Assembly (NCBI GenBank): GCA_030372965.1
Contig: JAUCQC010000174.1
Location: 1 to 51,026 of the forward strand
DNA: 51,026 nt
Reading direction: 5' to 3'
DNA from: a bacterium
GTDB lineage: Bacteria; Zhuqueibacterota; QNDG01; DTFT01
A program made the position numbers and the translations under genes. The notes beneath the pieces were generated by a model. It worked only from the letters and a program-made list of their open reading frames with translations. It did not search any database and had not been told where the DNA came from. Below are positions 8,607 through 17,333 of the stretch, one piece after another. The first letter of the stretch is position 1. Every line of letters starts with the position of its first letter.

Positions 8607-11600
8607 ATGAAGAGACGGAACAGTACATATTCCCTGCTGTCCGGATTGTTCACCGCGATCCTGACCGGCTCGGCGTGGGGAGCACAGGCCCCGGCCGGCG
8701 CCGCCATCGTGAATACGGCCTTTGTGTCGTATGACGGCGGCGCCGGCACGGTGGTCACCCTGCCGACCGACACGGTCGTGACCGAAGTCATGGCGGGCGC
8801 GCTGGAGGTGGTGAAGACCGCCTCCAGGCCGTCCGTTTCCGCGGGCGACACCCTCGCGTACGAGATTACCGCGAGAAACGCGGGAACCGCCCCCCTGACC
8901 CGTGTCACGATCACGGACTCGCTTCCCGTCATGCTCTCCCACGTTTCATCCGTTCCGGCGGGCACGGTCCGGGGGAACGCGGTCGAGTGGGTCATTCCCT
9001 CGATTGATCCCGGCGCGTCCGTCACACTCCGGCTCCATTGCCGGGTTCTGAAGTCCGATTACAGCGAAACCATAATCAACCGAGTCTCCTATTCGGCGGA
9101 CGGGACGCCGGCCGGCCGGTCGGCGCCCGTTTCCGTCCGCTGGATTCCGTGGTCCGAGGCGGATCTCTCGAAGACCGTTTCGCCGCGGCGCTTCTACGCG
9201 GGCGACACGCTCGCCTACGCCCTGACGGCCCGCAACACCGGCGTCACGGACCTGACCCGCGTGGCGGTCCGCGACACTCTGCCCGAAGGGCTGACATTCC
9301 TCTCATCCGACCGGACCGTGGACGTCGACGGATCCGTCGTCTCCTGGACGGTCGACCTTCTCCCGAAAGACGGGCAGGCCCGCCTGACCCTCCTGGCCCG
9401 CGCCCTCTCCGGTGCGGCCGGCGACACCCTCGTGAACCGCGCCGTGCTCGTCTCCTCCGAAGCCGCCTCCGACACGGCCTCGGCCGCCGCGGTCTCGCTC
9501 GGAACCGGCGCCGGCATCGAACTGACCAAGCTGGCGCGCGACTCCGTCTATGCCGCCGGCGACACCGTCCGCTACAGCCTGGTCCTGCGGGGCGCCGGCG
9601 TGCGCCCGCTGATGGACGTCACCGTGACCGACACTTTGCCGGCCGAGCTGGCCTTCCTGCGCGCCTCACACGGCGGCGTCTGCGCCGACAGCATCGTCAC
9701 CTGGCGTTTCACCGGGCTCGAGCCGGACTTCGGAGACACGCTGAGGCTCACAGCCGCGATCGCGGTTCCCCTCCGCGACGGAACCCGCATCCGGAACGAA
9801 GCCTGGGCGCGCGCGGCTTTCGGCGCGCGGGACAGCTCGGCCTGGGAAATCCGCGTGACCTCGAAACCGGGTGTTCTCTTCGAAAAACGCGTCGATGTTT
9901 CCGAATGCGCCCCTGGCGACACGCTCGAGTACCGGCTGACCGCGTCGAACACCGGCACGGAGATCCTCCATTCCATCACCGTCTCAGATGTCCTGCCCGC
10001 CGGCCTGGACCTGGTTTCGTGCGATCCGGCCGCGGACACATCCGGCGGGGGTCTGACATGGACAATCGGTTCCCTGGATTACCGGACGAGCCGTGAGTTC
10101 CGACTCCGGGCCCGGGTTTCCGCGACCGTGTCCGGGGACACGATACGGAACACAGCCCGGTTCACCTCTGCCGAGACCGGGCCTGTCCTCGCTTCCGCGG
10201 CCGCGGCGTTCCGGAACATCGGATCCGGCATCAAAATCATCAAGCGGGCGGAGAAACGGACCTGGTGGGCCGGCGACACCCTGACCTACGACCTGATCCT
10301 GACGAATGGCGTCCCGGCCCCCTCCGCGACCGTCACGATCCTCGACACCCTGAATCCGCGACTGCGATTCGTGTCCGCGACGCACGGCGGAATCCTCCGG
10401 GACAGCGTCATGACCTGGACGTTGCGGAACCTTTCCCCGGGATTCCACGACACGCTCCGCCTCACCGTGACCGTTCCCAGGCCGGTTCCGGACAGCACCT
10501 TCATCGACAACCGGGTTTGGGCGCTTTCCTCCGCCGGAGCCCAGGACAGTTCCCGCTGGGGGATCACCGTGTTCTCGCCGCCGGTGCTGGCCCTGGAGAT
10601 CACGGAACCCCGCACCACCTTCATCGGCGACACGATTCGGTACCGCCTGGTGTCATCGAACATCGGCGACATCCCGGCGTACAACCCGGTCCTGACCGAC
10701 ACCCTGCCGGAGTATCTCGAATTCGTCGGCGCCACGGCCGACTGGACGTTCGACGCATCGGCGGGCACCGTGGCGGGCGCGGCCAAAACGGGGGCGGCTT
10801 CGGGGTCCGATCCGGCCGCAGACGGAGCCGGACGGTCCGGTTCAACCGGCGCCGTGGTGTGGCGGCTTCCGGACCTGTTTCCTGGGGACCGGGACACGGT
10901 GTTCCTGGACGTCCGCGTCACGGATAGGCTGGGCTCGCGTACGCGCGTGGATAACATCGCCTGGCTGACCTGCGTGCACTCCACGGGCGCGATCCGCGTG
11001 ACGGACGCGGCGGTGACCGTTCTGCCTGGGAACGGCCTCTGGCTGTCGAAAACCGTGGACAAGACCGCCGCGGTTCCCGGTGACACCCTCTCCTATGTTC
11101 TTCATTTCGGCGTGCCGGACAGGGATGTGACGGGCGAGATTCGGATCACGGACTTCCTGCCGGCCGAACTCGCTCTGGTTCCCGAATCCGTTCTGCTGAA
11201 ACCCTCCGCCAGGCTGGTTTCCTACGATCCGGTCACGAACCTCCTGGAATTCGTCCAATCGGGCCTCGCCGCGGGCCTTCCGGACTCCATCGTCCTGAAA
11301 GCCGTGGTCCGGCCCGGCCTGGCGCCCGGAGTCCTGGAAATCGAGAACACGGCGCGGGCCGTCTGCGACGGCGACACCGCCCTGAGCGCGGACCATCCCC
11401 GCACCCGGGCACGGACGCGTATCGTCCGGTCCTTCCTGGACATCCGCAAGACCGTGAACCGGAAGACGGCCCAGGGAGGCGACGTCCTGACCTACACCGT
11501 CACCTGCCTGAACCGGAGCGCGGACGATTCCCTGTTCTCCCTCACGGTATACGACCGCCTTCCCAGGGGCTTCCGCTACGAACCCGGCACGACCCGGATC

Positions 11601-12170
11601 GACTCGATTCCGGGGCCGGATCCGTCCATCGCGGAATCCGGCGGCCTGCCCCTGATGACGTGGACGATCGAACGCTCCGTCCCCCCGGGCGGAAGCATGC
11701 AGGTCAAATACCGGGTCCGTATCGGACTCTCCGCGGGCCGCGGGGAGCTGAAAAATCTCGTGACGGCCTCGGCCTCGGCGGCGGGCGGCGTCCTCGTGGT
11801 CTCCCCCGAAGCCAGCGCGGCCGTGCTCGTGTCCGGGGGCGCGTTCGACGAGCGCGGCCTGATCATCGGCAAGGTGTACGAGGACCTGGACGGGAACGCT
11901 TCGCATGACCGAGGGGAGCCCGGAGTCGGCAACATCGAGCTGGTCCTCGAGGACGGAACGCGCGTCCGGACGGATACCTTCGGCAAGTTTTCCATCCCGG
12001 ACGTCGGGGAGGGCCAGCACGTCGTCCGGCTGAACGAAAAAACCCTTCCCGCGGGAACAAGGGTCACCGTGTCGGACTTCAATTTCCTCGACGACCCGAA
12101 ATCGCGCCTCGTCCTGGTTCCGCCCGGCGGCATGGCCAAGGCGAATTTCACGATTGAGAAGAGCAGGTGA
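8607..12170 (+). CDS. Large secreted protein with eight DUF11 repeats and a C-terminal SdrD-B-like domain (1187 aa)
   Basis: Begins with a signal peptide (MKRRNSTYSLLSGLFTAILT, cleavage near AWGAQA), which fixes the start. The mature N-terminus (APAGAAIVNTAFVSYDGG) is like that of the preceding protein. Eight DUF11 repeats follow, each opening with a K-x-x-x-GDTLxYxLTxxNTG signature (VSAGDTLAYEITARNAG, FYAGDTLAYALTARNTG, YAAGDTVRYSLVLRGAG and so on) and ending in DTLP and LRL/FRLRARV strands. The last about 110 residues form an SdrD-B/carboxypeptidase-regulatory-like domain (GKVYEDLDGNASHDRGEPG, then DTFGKFSIPDVGEGQHVVRL). In known relatives of this layout that domain often precedes an outer-membrane barrel; here the barrel is the next gene, seven bases on. 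Predicted surface-exposed and probably working with that barrel (inference). Confidence 0.85.
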   Translation: MKRRNSTYSLLSGLFTAILTGSAWGAQAPAGAAIVNTAFVSYDGGAGTVVTLPTDTVVTEVMAGALEVVKTASRPSVSAGDTLAYEITARNAGTAPLTRVTITDSLPVMLSHVSSVPAGTVRGNAVEWVIPSIDPGASVTLRLHCRVLKSDYSETIINRVSYSADGTPAGRSAPVSVRWIPWSEADLSKTVSPRRFYAGDTLAYALTARNTGVTDLTRVAVRDTLPEGLTFLSSDRTVDVDGSVVSWTVDLLPKDGQARLTLLARALSGAAGDTLVNRAVLVSSEAASDTASAAAVSLGTGAGIELTKLARDSVYAAGDTVRYSLVLRGAGVRPLMDVTVTDTLPAELAFLRASHGGVCADSIVTWRFTGLEPDFGDTLRLTAAIAVPLRDGTRIRNEAWARAAFGARDSSAWEIRVTSKPGVLFEKRVDVSECAPGDTLEYRLTASNTGTEILHSITVSDVLPAGLDLVSCDPAADTSGGGLTWTIGSLDYRTSREFRLRARVSATVSGDTIRNTARFTSAETGPVLASAAAAFRNIGSGIKIIKRAEKRTWWAGDTLTYDLILTNGVPAPSATVTILDTLNPRLRFVSATHGGILRDSVMTWTLRNLSPGFHDTLRLTVTVPRPVPDSTFIDNRVWALSSAGAQDSSRWGITVFSPPVLALEITEPRTTFIGDTIRYRLVSSNIGDIPAYNPVLTDTLPEYLEFVGATADWTFDASAGTVAGAAKTGAASGSDPAADGAGRSGSTGAVVWRLPDLFPGDRDTVFLDVRVTDRLGSRTRVDNIAWLTCVHSTGAIRVTDAAVTVLPGNGLWLSKTVDKTAAVPGDTLSYVLHFGVPDRDVTGEIRITDFLPAELALVPESVLLKPSARLVSYDPVTNLLEFVQSGLAAGLPDSIVLKAVVRPGLAPGVLEIENTARAVCDGDTALSADHPRTRARTRIVRSFLDIRKTVNRKTAQGGDVLTYTVTCLNRSADDSLFSLTVYDRLPRGFRYEPGTTRIDSIPGPDPSIAESGGLPLMTWTIERSVPPGGSMQVKYRVRIGLSAGRGELKNLVTASASAAGGVLVVSPEASAAVLVSGGAFDERGLIIGKVYEDLDGNASHDRGEPGVGNIELVLEDGTRVRTDTFGKFSIPDVGEGQHVVRLNEKTLPAGTRVTVSDFNFLDDPKSRLVLVPPGGMAKANFTIEKSR

Positions 12171-12177
12171 TCCGGGC

Positions 12178-15100
12178 ATGAAGAACCTGAACCGAAAATG
12201 GATCCCGCCGCTTCTGTGCGCCGTTCTGGCGGCCGCGGCGCCGGCGTCCGGACAGCTCTCGATCAAGTCGCCGAAGAAGAACAGCGTTCTGGAGCAGGGG
12301 CGCATCGCCGTGATCGTATCCGGAAAACCGGGCGCCAGGGCCTGGCTCTTCGTGAACGGCGCGCCCGCCGATTCCGGGGAAATCCGGATAGACGGCCGGC
12401 ACGACTTCCTGAACATTCCGGTTCCGGAAGGCCCCGTGGAACTCCGCGCCCGCGCTGTCGGCGCCGGCGGCCGGATGTTCGAGGCCGTTCAGTCCGTGCA
12501 CATCGTCGGCGCTCCGGCGTCACTGAAGCTGGAGGGATCGGGGGTGGAGCTTCCGGCCGACAGCCAGTCCACGGCCGTCGTCCGGGTCCGGGTGGAGGAC
12601 GCCTGGGGATTCCCCGTCCGTCGCCTGAAATCCGCGGACGTGAGCATCGCCGTCGGATCCGTCGCGGACCCGGATCTGAATTCCCTTTCCGCGGGCATCC
12701 AGGTGCCGGTGACGGACGGTCGCGCCGAATTTAGAATCCGCGCGGCCCGGGCCGTCGGCCGCGAGGAGGCCGTCGTGCGGGTCGGGCAGGCGTCGCTCGC
12801 CGTGCCCGTCCGGTACACCACTCCCCTGAGCCCGCTGATCCTGGTGGGCTCCGCGGACGCGGCCGTGTCCGGCCGGCAATGGGGGCTGAGGGATCCCGGC
12901 TTCCCGAAATTCACCCTGGCCGACTGGACCGCGCAGGAGGGGGAATGGCGGGGACTCCCGGTGAGCGGCCGGATGGCGGTGTACGCGAAGGGCGCGGTGG
13001 CGAAGAAATACATGGCCACGGTCTCATTCGACAGCCGGCGGACGCGGGAAAACCAGCTTTTCCGCGACCTGGATCCCGAAAAGCAGTACGCCCTGTACGG
13101 CGACGCCAGCACGCTGACCTGGGACGCGCAGACCCAGTCCAAGTTCTACGGCAAGATCGAGCGGAACGAGTCCTTCCTCGCGGCGGGCGACTTCAACACG
13201 CAGTTCCGGACCGCCGAGTTCGCGAAATACGACCGTTCCTTCAACGGCGTCTTCGGCCGTCTCTCCTGGAAGGGCCAGAGCCTCAGCGGCTTCTCCACGC
13301 TCAACGACCGAACCATGCGGCTGGACGAGATCCGGGGCGAGGGTATTTCCGGATTCTATTTCCTGTCCGGCGGCCGCATCACGGTCAACTCCGACAAGGT
13401 GAGGATCGAGACGCGCGACCGCTACCATCCCGAGCGGATCCTGTCGTCCGACGAGCTGGTGCGGTTCCAGGACTACGACATCAACTACGTGGACGGCACC
13501 CTCATGTTCAGGCAGCCGGTGTCGAGCCAGGACGCCGGGGGCAACCCGGTGTGGATCGTCGCCTCGTACGAGTACCGCGGGGGCGCGGCCCGGAACGTGA
13601 TCGGCGGGCTCCGGTACGAGGGCGACTGGAAGAAGGGGATCCGGCTCGGGTCGACCCTGGTCTTCGAGGAGAAGAAGCCCTCCAACTACGTGCTCGCGGG
13701 CGCGGATCTTTCGCTTCCCATCGGCCGGCGGATCGCGCTGAGCGGCGAGGCGGCGCGCAGTCTCTCCTCCGGTTTCGACGGGGAGAAGCGGAACGGCGGC
13801 GCCGTGCGCGTCGAATTGAAGCTCAAGCCCTTTTCCGGGCTCGAGTCGAACGGGTATTACCGCCGCGTGGACGAGGACTTCGAGAACCCGTCCCTGACCG
13901 GAAGCGCGTTCCAGGTCGGGAGCGAGAAAGTCGGGATGGACCACACGCTCCGCCTCGGGAAGTTCGGACGCATCCAGTCGCAGGCCTACCGTCAGTCGAA
14001 CGAGCGGGGCACGGTGAACGAAAACAGCACCCGGGTCGCGGGCGCGTTCTACGAATACGCGTTCGGCGAGGCGACGACCGCGAAGATCGGCTACGAAGAC
14101 GCGGAGCGGAGCCGGGCCGGGGCGGATTCGGCCACCGCCCGGGACTACCGCTCCAAGATGCTGAAGGCTCAGCTCAGCCATCGGTGGTGGAAGCGCCTCT
14201 CGACAACGCTGGAGCACGACCAGAACCTGGCCGAGGGCCGGACCTCCCTGCCCACCGGAACGGCTGTCGGCATCCGCGTGGACCTGACCCAACGGATCCA
14301 ATTTTTCGCCAAGGAACGGCTGCTCAGCGGCTCCGGGCGCCGCACGCAGACCCTCCTGGGCGTCGATTCCCGCTTCGGCAAGAACACCCTCATGACCGGC
14401 AAATACGAGATCGGCGGGGTCACGGGCGAGGATTTGAGCCGCGCCTCCATCGGATTGAAGAACAAATGGGCCGTGCGCCCAGACCTGACGCTCAACCTCG
14501 CGCTCGAAAGCGTGGCGACCGTCGACTCACTCGAGGTGCCCACCCCGGAGAACAACGCGGTTTCCGTTGCCCTGGAATACCTGCCCGACAAGCCCTGGAA
14601 AGCCGCGGGAAAATTCGAGATGCGCCAGGACAGGATTCTTCGCAAGCGCGTGCTCAGCCTGGGCGGGGAGAGCCGGCTCATGGACGGCCTGAGCGCCATC
14701 GGACGGATGGAGCTGACCGGGGCCGAATACCTGAAGAAGTCGGGCGACGTCTGGAACCGCAACGAATACCAGATCGGCATGGCCTTCCGGCCGGAACGCG
14801 GCGACGCGTTCAACGGCATCGCGAAGATGCAGGTTCTCACGGACAAGAACACGCACGTGGCGCCGAAGACGCGGCTGGACCGGGCCATCGTTTCGGCCCA
14901 CGCCTACTGGGAACCCGCGCCGAGGCTGGAATTTGGGGCCCGGTTCGCGCTCCGACGCCTGCTCGACGAGGAAATGGGCCTGTTCTCCAGCCGCACCACC
15001 ACCGCGCTCTACGCGCTGCGCGCGGAATTCTCCTGGATGCCGCGCTGGAGCACCGGCATCGATCTGCGGGTGGTCACCCTGTCGCCTGCCGGCCAGAGCA

Positions 15101-15276
15101 AGACGGGCGCGGCCGCGGACATCAGCTATCTGCTGAAAAAGAACATGACCGCGGGCATCGGCTATGTTTTCAAGAAACTCGACGACCCCGATTTCGCCTA
15201 TTCGGAATACAGCTATTCCAATCTCTATCTTGTGCTCAGGATGAAGTTCAGCGAGGGCATATTCGACTGGAAGTAG
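12178..15276 (+). CDS. Outer-membrane beta-barrel protein with N-terminal Ig-like/invasin-like region (1032 aa)
   Basis: Start at ATG 12178, with AGGTGA (12165-12170) overlapping the upstream stop, and a signal peptide MKNLNRKWIPPLLCAVLAAA (cleavage near ASGQ). Residues 25-220 look like two beta-sandwich domains; the second resembles invasin/Big_1 (PADSQSTAVVRVRVEDAWG). From about residue 225 the protein is all alternating amphipathic strands rich in Tyr, Arg, Glu and Phe, with tight turns. Conserved-looking blocks include RDLDPEKQYALYGDAS, FLAAGDFNTQF, ISGFYFLSGGRI and VDGTLMFRQPV. It ends in a strand YLVLRMKFSEGIFDWK, as expected for a barrel. I infer an outer-membrane pore or anchor for the DUF11 proteins encoded just upstream. 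It has no TonB box or plug, so it is not a typical TonB receptor. Confidence 0.8.
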   Translation: MKNLNRKWIPPLLCAVLAAAAPASGQLSIKSPKKNSVLEQGRIAVIVSGKPGARAWLFVNGAPADSGEIRIDGRHDFLNIPVPEGPVELRARAVGAGGRMFEAVQSVHIVGAPASLKLEGSGVELPADSQSTAVVRVRVEDAWGFPVRRLKSADVSIAVGSVADPDLNSLSAGIQVPVTDGRAEFRIRAARAVGREEAVVRVGQASLAVPVRYTTPLSPLILVGSADAAVSGRQWGLRDPGFPKFTLADWTAQEGEWRGLPVSGRMAVYAKGAVAKKYMATVSFDSRRTRENQLFRDLDPEKQYALYGDASTLTWDAQTQSKFYGKIERNESFLAAGDFNTQFRTAEFAKYDRSFNGVFGRLSWKGQSLSGFSTLNDRTMRLDEIRGEGISGFYFLSGGRITVNSDKVRIETRDRYHPERILSSDELVRFQDYDINYVDGTLMFRQPVSSQDAGGNPVWIVASYEYRGGAARNVIGGLRYEGDWKKGIRLGSTLVFEEKKPSNYVLAGADLSLPIGRRIALSGEAARSLSSGFDGEKRNGGAVRVELKLKPFSGLESNGYYRRVDEDFENPSLTGSAFQVGSEKVGMDHTLRLGKFGRIQSQAYRQSNERGTVNENSTRVAGAFYEYAFGEATTAKIGYEDAERSRAGADSATARDYRSKMLKAQLSHRWWKRLSTTLEHDQNLAEGRTSLPTGTAVGIRVDLTQRIQFFAKERLLSGSGRRTQTLLGVDSRFGKNTLMTGKYEIGGVTGEDLSRASIGLKNKWAVRPDLTLNLALESVATVDSLEVPTPENNAVSVALEYLPDKPWKAAGKFEMRQDRILRKRVLSLGGESRLMDGLSAIGRMELTGAEYLKKSGDVWNRNEYQIGMAFRPERGDAFNGIAKMQVLTDKNTHVAPKTRLDRAIVSAHAYWEPAPRLEFGARFALRRLLDEEMGLFSSRTTTALYALRAEFSWMPRWSTGIDLRVVTLSPAGQSKTGAAADISYLLKKNMTAGIGYVFKKLDDPDFAYSEYSYSNLYLVLRMKFSEGIFDWK

Positions 15277-15300
15277 CCCCAATCCCACCGAATCCTTCCG

Positions 15301-15338
15301 CCTCCCGGAGGCTCGATGCCTCCGGGAGGTTCTTTATT
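15301..15338 (+). terminator. Rho-independent terminator of the surface operon
   Basis: Perfect 12-bp stem CCTCCCGGAGGC (15301-15312) / GCCTCCGGGAGG (15318-15329), loop TCGAT, then TTCTTTATT. It lies 25 bases after the barrel gene. The same CCTCCCGG stem recurs in hairpins at 16125, 16168, 40189 and 50795. Confidence 0.9.
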
Positions 15339-15449
15339 ATCGAATGAAATCAGTTGCGTTTGTCCCGGGAATTCATTATTATTTCCGGATGTTTTAATAA
15401 TTCGCATAAGGCATCCAGAGTCTTCCATACCTAAAAGGAGGAGGCGGGA

Positions 15450-16115
15450 ATGCTCAAACGACTGTTTTTAATGGGCCTGTCCCTTTCCTTGTTTTCCATG
15501 AACGGTATCGCGAGGGACAAACGTGTCAACCAGATTCCCAACGGTTCCAAGTTCACCTGCGGCAACTGTCACAACGGCATGGGCGGGCCGAGGAATGCCT
15601 TCGGACTGACGATCCAATCCGGGTACCTGACCGAAGTGAATGCGAACGGCAACGTGATCTGGGGGGCCGCGCTCGCGGCGTTGGATTCGGACGGTGACAC
15701 TTTCTCCAACGGTGTCGAATTGCAGGATCCGTCCGGGGCATGGACGACAGGGAGTCCGGCTCCGGGTGTGTTCGCGTCCGTGACGAATCCCGGCACATCC
15801 ACCAGCAAACCCCCGAGCGCGGTGGAAGACCGGGATGGTGCGTGGCTACCTTTACGGCCGGTCCTCCATCCCAATTTCCCGAATCCGTTCAATCCGTCCA
15901 CACAGATCAGGTTCGTCCTGCCGAAGGATCAGCATGTCACGCTCAAAATCCATGACGTGCGGGGCCGGGAAGCGATTGTCCTGGTGGATGGCAAACGGAC
16001 AGCGGGAGAACATGTTGTCCTGCTGGATGCTTCAAATCTGGCGAGCGGCGTGTATTTCGCAGTCATGCAGACCGATGGATTCCGCGCCGTGCAGAGAATG
16101 CTTCTGGTGAAGTAA
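15450..16115 (+). CDS. Temptin-like secreted protein with CxxCH motif and T9SS type A sorting domain (221 aa)
   Basis: Strong SD AAGGAGGAGG (15435-15444) and a signal peptide (residues 1-21). The N-terminal domain has PNGSKFTCGNCHNGMGGPRN (C37, C40, H41), a calcium-type loop LDSDGDTFSNGVEL and LQDPSGAW. This order of CxxCH, GGPRNAFG, DSDGD, NGxEL and DPxGxW matches the temptin Cys/Cys domain seen in animal pheromone proteins and many bacterial secreted proteins. The CxxCH could instead bind one c-type heme, but no axial Met/His ligand is obvious. Residues 139-221 (HPNFPNPFNPSTQIRFVLP through GVYFAVMQTDGFRAVQRMLL) are a T9SS type A C-terminal sorting domain, so the protein should be exported across the outer membrane. 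It stands alone between two terminators. Confidence 0.85.
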   Translation: MLKRLFLMGLSLSLFSMNGIARDKRVNQIPNGSKFTCGNCHNGMGGPRNAFGLTIQSGYLTEVNANGNVIWGAALAALDSDGDTFSNGVELQDPSGAWTTGSPAPGVFASVTNPGTSTSKPPSAVEDRDGAWLPLRPVLHPNFPNPFNPSTQIRFVLPKDQHVTLKIHDVRGREAIVLVDGKRTAGEHVVLLDASNLASGVYFAVMQTDGFRAVQRMLLVK

Positions 16116-16124
16116 GCTGAAAAG

Positions 16125-16155
16125 ACCTCCGGGAGGCTTTCAGCCTCCCGGAGGT
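16125..16155 (+). terminator. Hairpin of the CCTCCCGG family after the temptin-like gene
   Basis: Perfect 13-bp stem (16125-16137 / 16143-16155) with loop TTTCA, nearly the mirror of the stem at 15301-15329. No T-run follows, so termination is probably completed by the second hairpin just downstream. Confidence 0.6.
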
Positions 16156-16167
16156 TGAATGAAACCC

Positions 16168-16212
16168 AAAAGCCTCCCGCGGGTATCTTTCAACCCGCGG
16201 GAGGCTTTTTTT
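16168..16212. terminator. Bidirectional Rho-independent terminator
   Basis: 17-bp perfect stem (16168-16184 / 16193-16209) with an A-run on the left arm and seven Ts on the right (16206-16212). It lies between convergent genes: the temptin-like gene (+) and the alpha/beta hydrolase (-). Confidence 0.9.
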
Positions 16213-16277
16213 CGTCGACAGGATAAACCGAACATGCGTGAAGCGGTCGACATGCCGCATCGATCGCATGACATGCA

Positions 16278-17138
16278 TTAAATCTTTTCCAGATACCGCC
16301 GCATGGCCTGAACCATTTCAGCGCTGTGCGTCCCCCGGTTGGTCTCGAAATCCGCCACCGTGCACTTCGGAATCAGGCCGGCCATCCGCTTCAGATTTTC
16401 CGGCTCGTGAAGCTTGTCCTTCGAGGCCGAGACCAGAAAAACCGGCAGGTCGATTTTCGGGAGCAGGTCCCATATTTTATACGATGAGAACGCCCAGGCC
16501 GCGCGCCTGAGCTTCCAGGGGTCCGCCGCGTCCAGATTGTTGCAGTACTTTTCGTATTGGGCCCGGTCGCTCCCGACATCCAGGCGGAAATTGCGCAAGT
16601 ACCACTTGACGAAACGCTTCATGATTCCGTAACTGGGCGGCCAGAAAAGCGCGATGACGATCTTCCCCCACCAATGAACCCGGAACTCCGCGTTCGGCCC
16701 CACGACGACGACGCATTTCGGCCGGACGCGGATGAACCGCACGCAGTCGAGCACCACGGTGGCGCCCAGGGAACTCCCGAACAGGACATACCGGCCGTCC
16801 GCCGGCGACAGGCGCGAAACGAACGCGTCGATGTCCCTTCCGAGCGCCTCGACCGTATAGGGAACTCTTCCGGACACATCGGAGGATATCTTCTCCCGCG
16901 TTTCCACGTAGTGGACCGTGAAGTCCTTTGTCATCTCCCGAAGCACGTCCTTCCAGGCCGCCATGAGCGTGATCCAGCCGGGAACGAATACAACCGTCGG
17001 GCTGGAGGAGGGTTTCGGCGGCCGGAACGTGATCACACGAAGCCGAACCTGTTCCGACACCGGCACCATTTCCTCGCTCCAGCTCACGCCATCGGCGCAG
17101 TAGTCCTGGATATTCTCGGTGATCATCGGTTTTTTCAC
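16278..17138 (-). CDS. Alpha/beta-hydrolase fold protein (286 aa)
   Basis: Single-domain serine hydrolase. The nucleophile elbow is GSSLGAT, the likely acid is in LVSASKDKLHEPEN, and the catalytic His is in NRGTHSAEM near the C-terminus. The oxyanion region follows VVFVPGWITLMAAWKDVL. The GTG start at 17138 is chosen because AGGAG (minus strand, complement of 17145-17149) sits six bases upstream; ATG 17126 and an upstream in-frame start at 17171 lack a good SD. No signal peptide, so probably cytosolic. Substrate unknown; esterase, lipase or thioesterase are all possible. It is separated from the kinase gene upstream by a repeat-rich gap and is probably expressed alone. Confidence 0.8.
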   Translation of the reverse strand: MKKPMITENIQDYCADGVSWSEEMVPVSEQVRLRVITFRPPKPSSSPTVVFVPGWITLMAAWKDVLREMTKDFTVHYVETREKISSDVSGRVPYTVEALGRDIDAFVSRLSPADGRYVLFGSSLGATVVLDCVRFIRVRPKCVVVVGPNAEFRVHWWGKIVIALFWPPSYGIMKRFVKWYLRNFRLDVGSDRAQYEKYCNNLDAADPWKLRRAAWAFSSYKIWDLLPKIDLPVFLVSASKDKLHEPENLKRMAGLIPKCTVADFETNRGTHSAEMVQAMRRYLEKI

Positions 17139-17233
17139 CGTAGGCTCCTGAAGGTTTAAAGTCAAACGCACGGCAGGAATGTCCGAAAGGCTCGCCGAGA
17201 AACGCGAGCCATTTCAGACCTGCAGCCCTTTTC

Positions 17234-17272
17234 CCCCACCCTGGATCCCCGACCAGAGACTTCGGGGATGAC
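17234..17272 (-). repeat. Dispersed palindromic repeat, copy 2 (GTCATYCCCG ... CGGGRATCCAGG)
   Basis: Read on the minus strand: GTCATCCCCGAAG, then CGGGGATCCAGGGTGGGG. The same element occurs at 24959-24999 (+) and, shorter, at 41823-41850 (-). Its inverted arms (CCCCGA.../...CGGGG) make it a REP-like intergenic element. Confidence 0.7.
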
Positions 17273-17300
17273 ACCCTCCCTATACTCCATACGCATATTC

Positions 17301-17328
17301 TTTGAACGTTGAACCTTGAACTTTGAAC
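17301..17328 (+). repeat. TTTGAAC-type simple tandem repeat (intergenic copy)
   Basis: Four imperfect heptamers of the type TTTGAAC / GTTGAAC / CTTGAAC lie between the hydrolase and kinase genes. A longer copy sits in frame inside the OPT transporter gene at 33798-33829. Confidence 0.7.
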
Positions 17329-17333
17329 TGCTT

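Noticed and set aside
8607-15276. A frameshifted single gene joining the 1187-residue DUF11 protein and the barrel
   Set aside because: The second gene has its own SD and a clear signal peptide, and the first ends in a complete domain, so two genes are more likely than a frameshift.
12879-15347. 822-codon frame overlapping the outer-membrane barrel on the same strand
   Set aside because: Arg/Gly/Pro-rich low-complexity translation in a shifted frame of a well-supported barrel gene; no start signal or domain.
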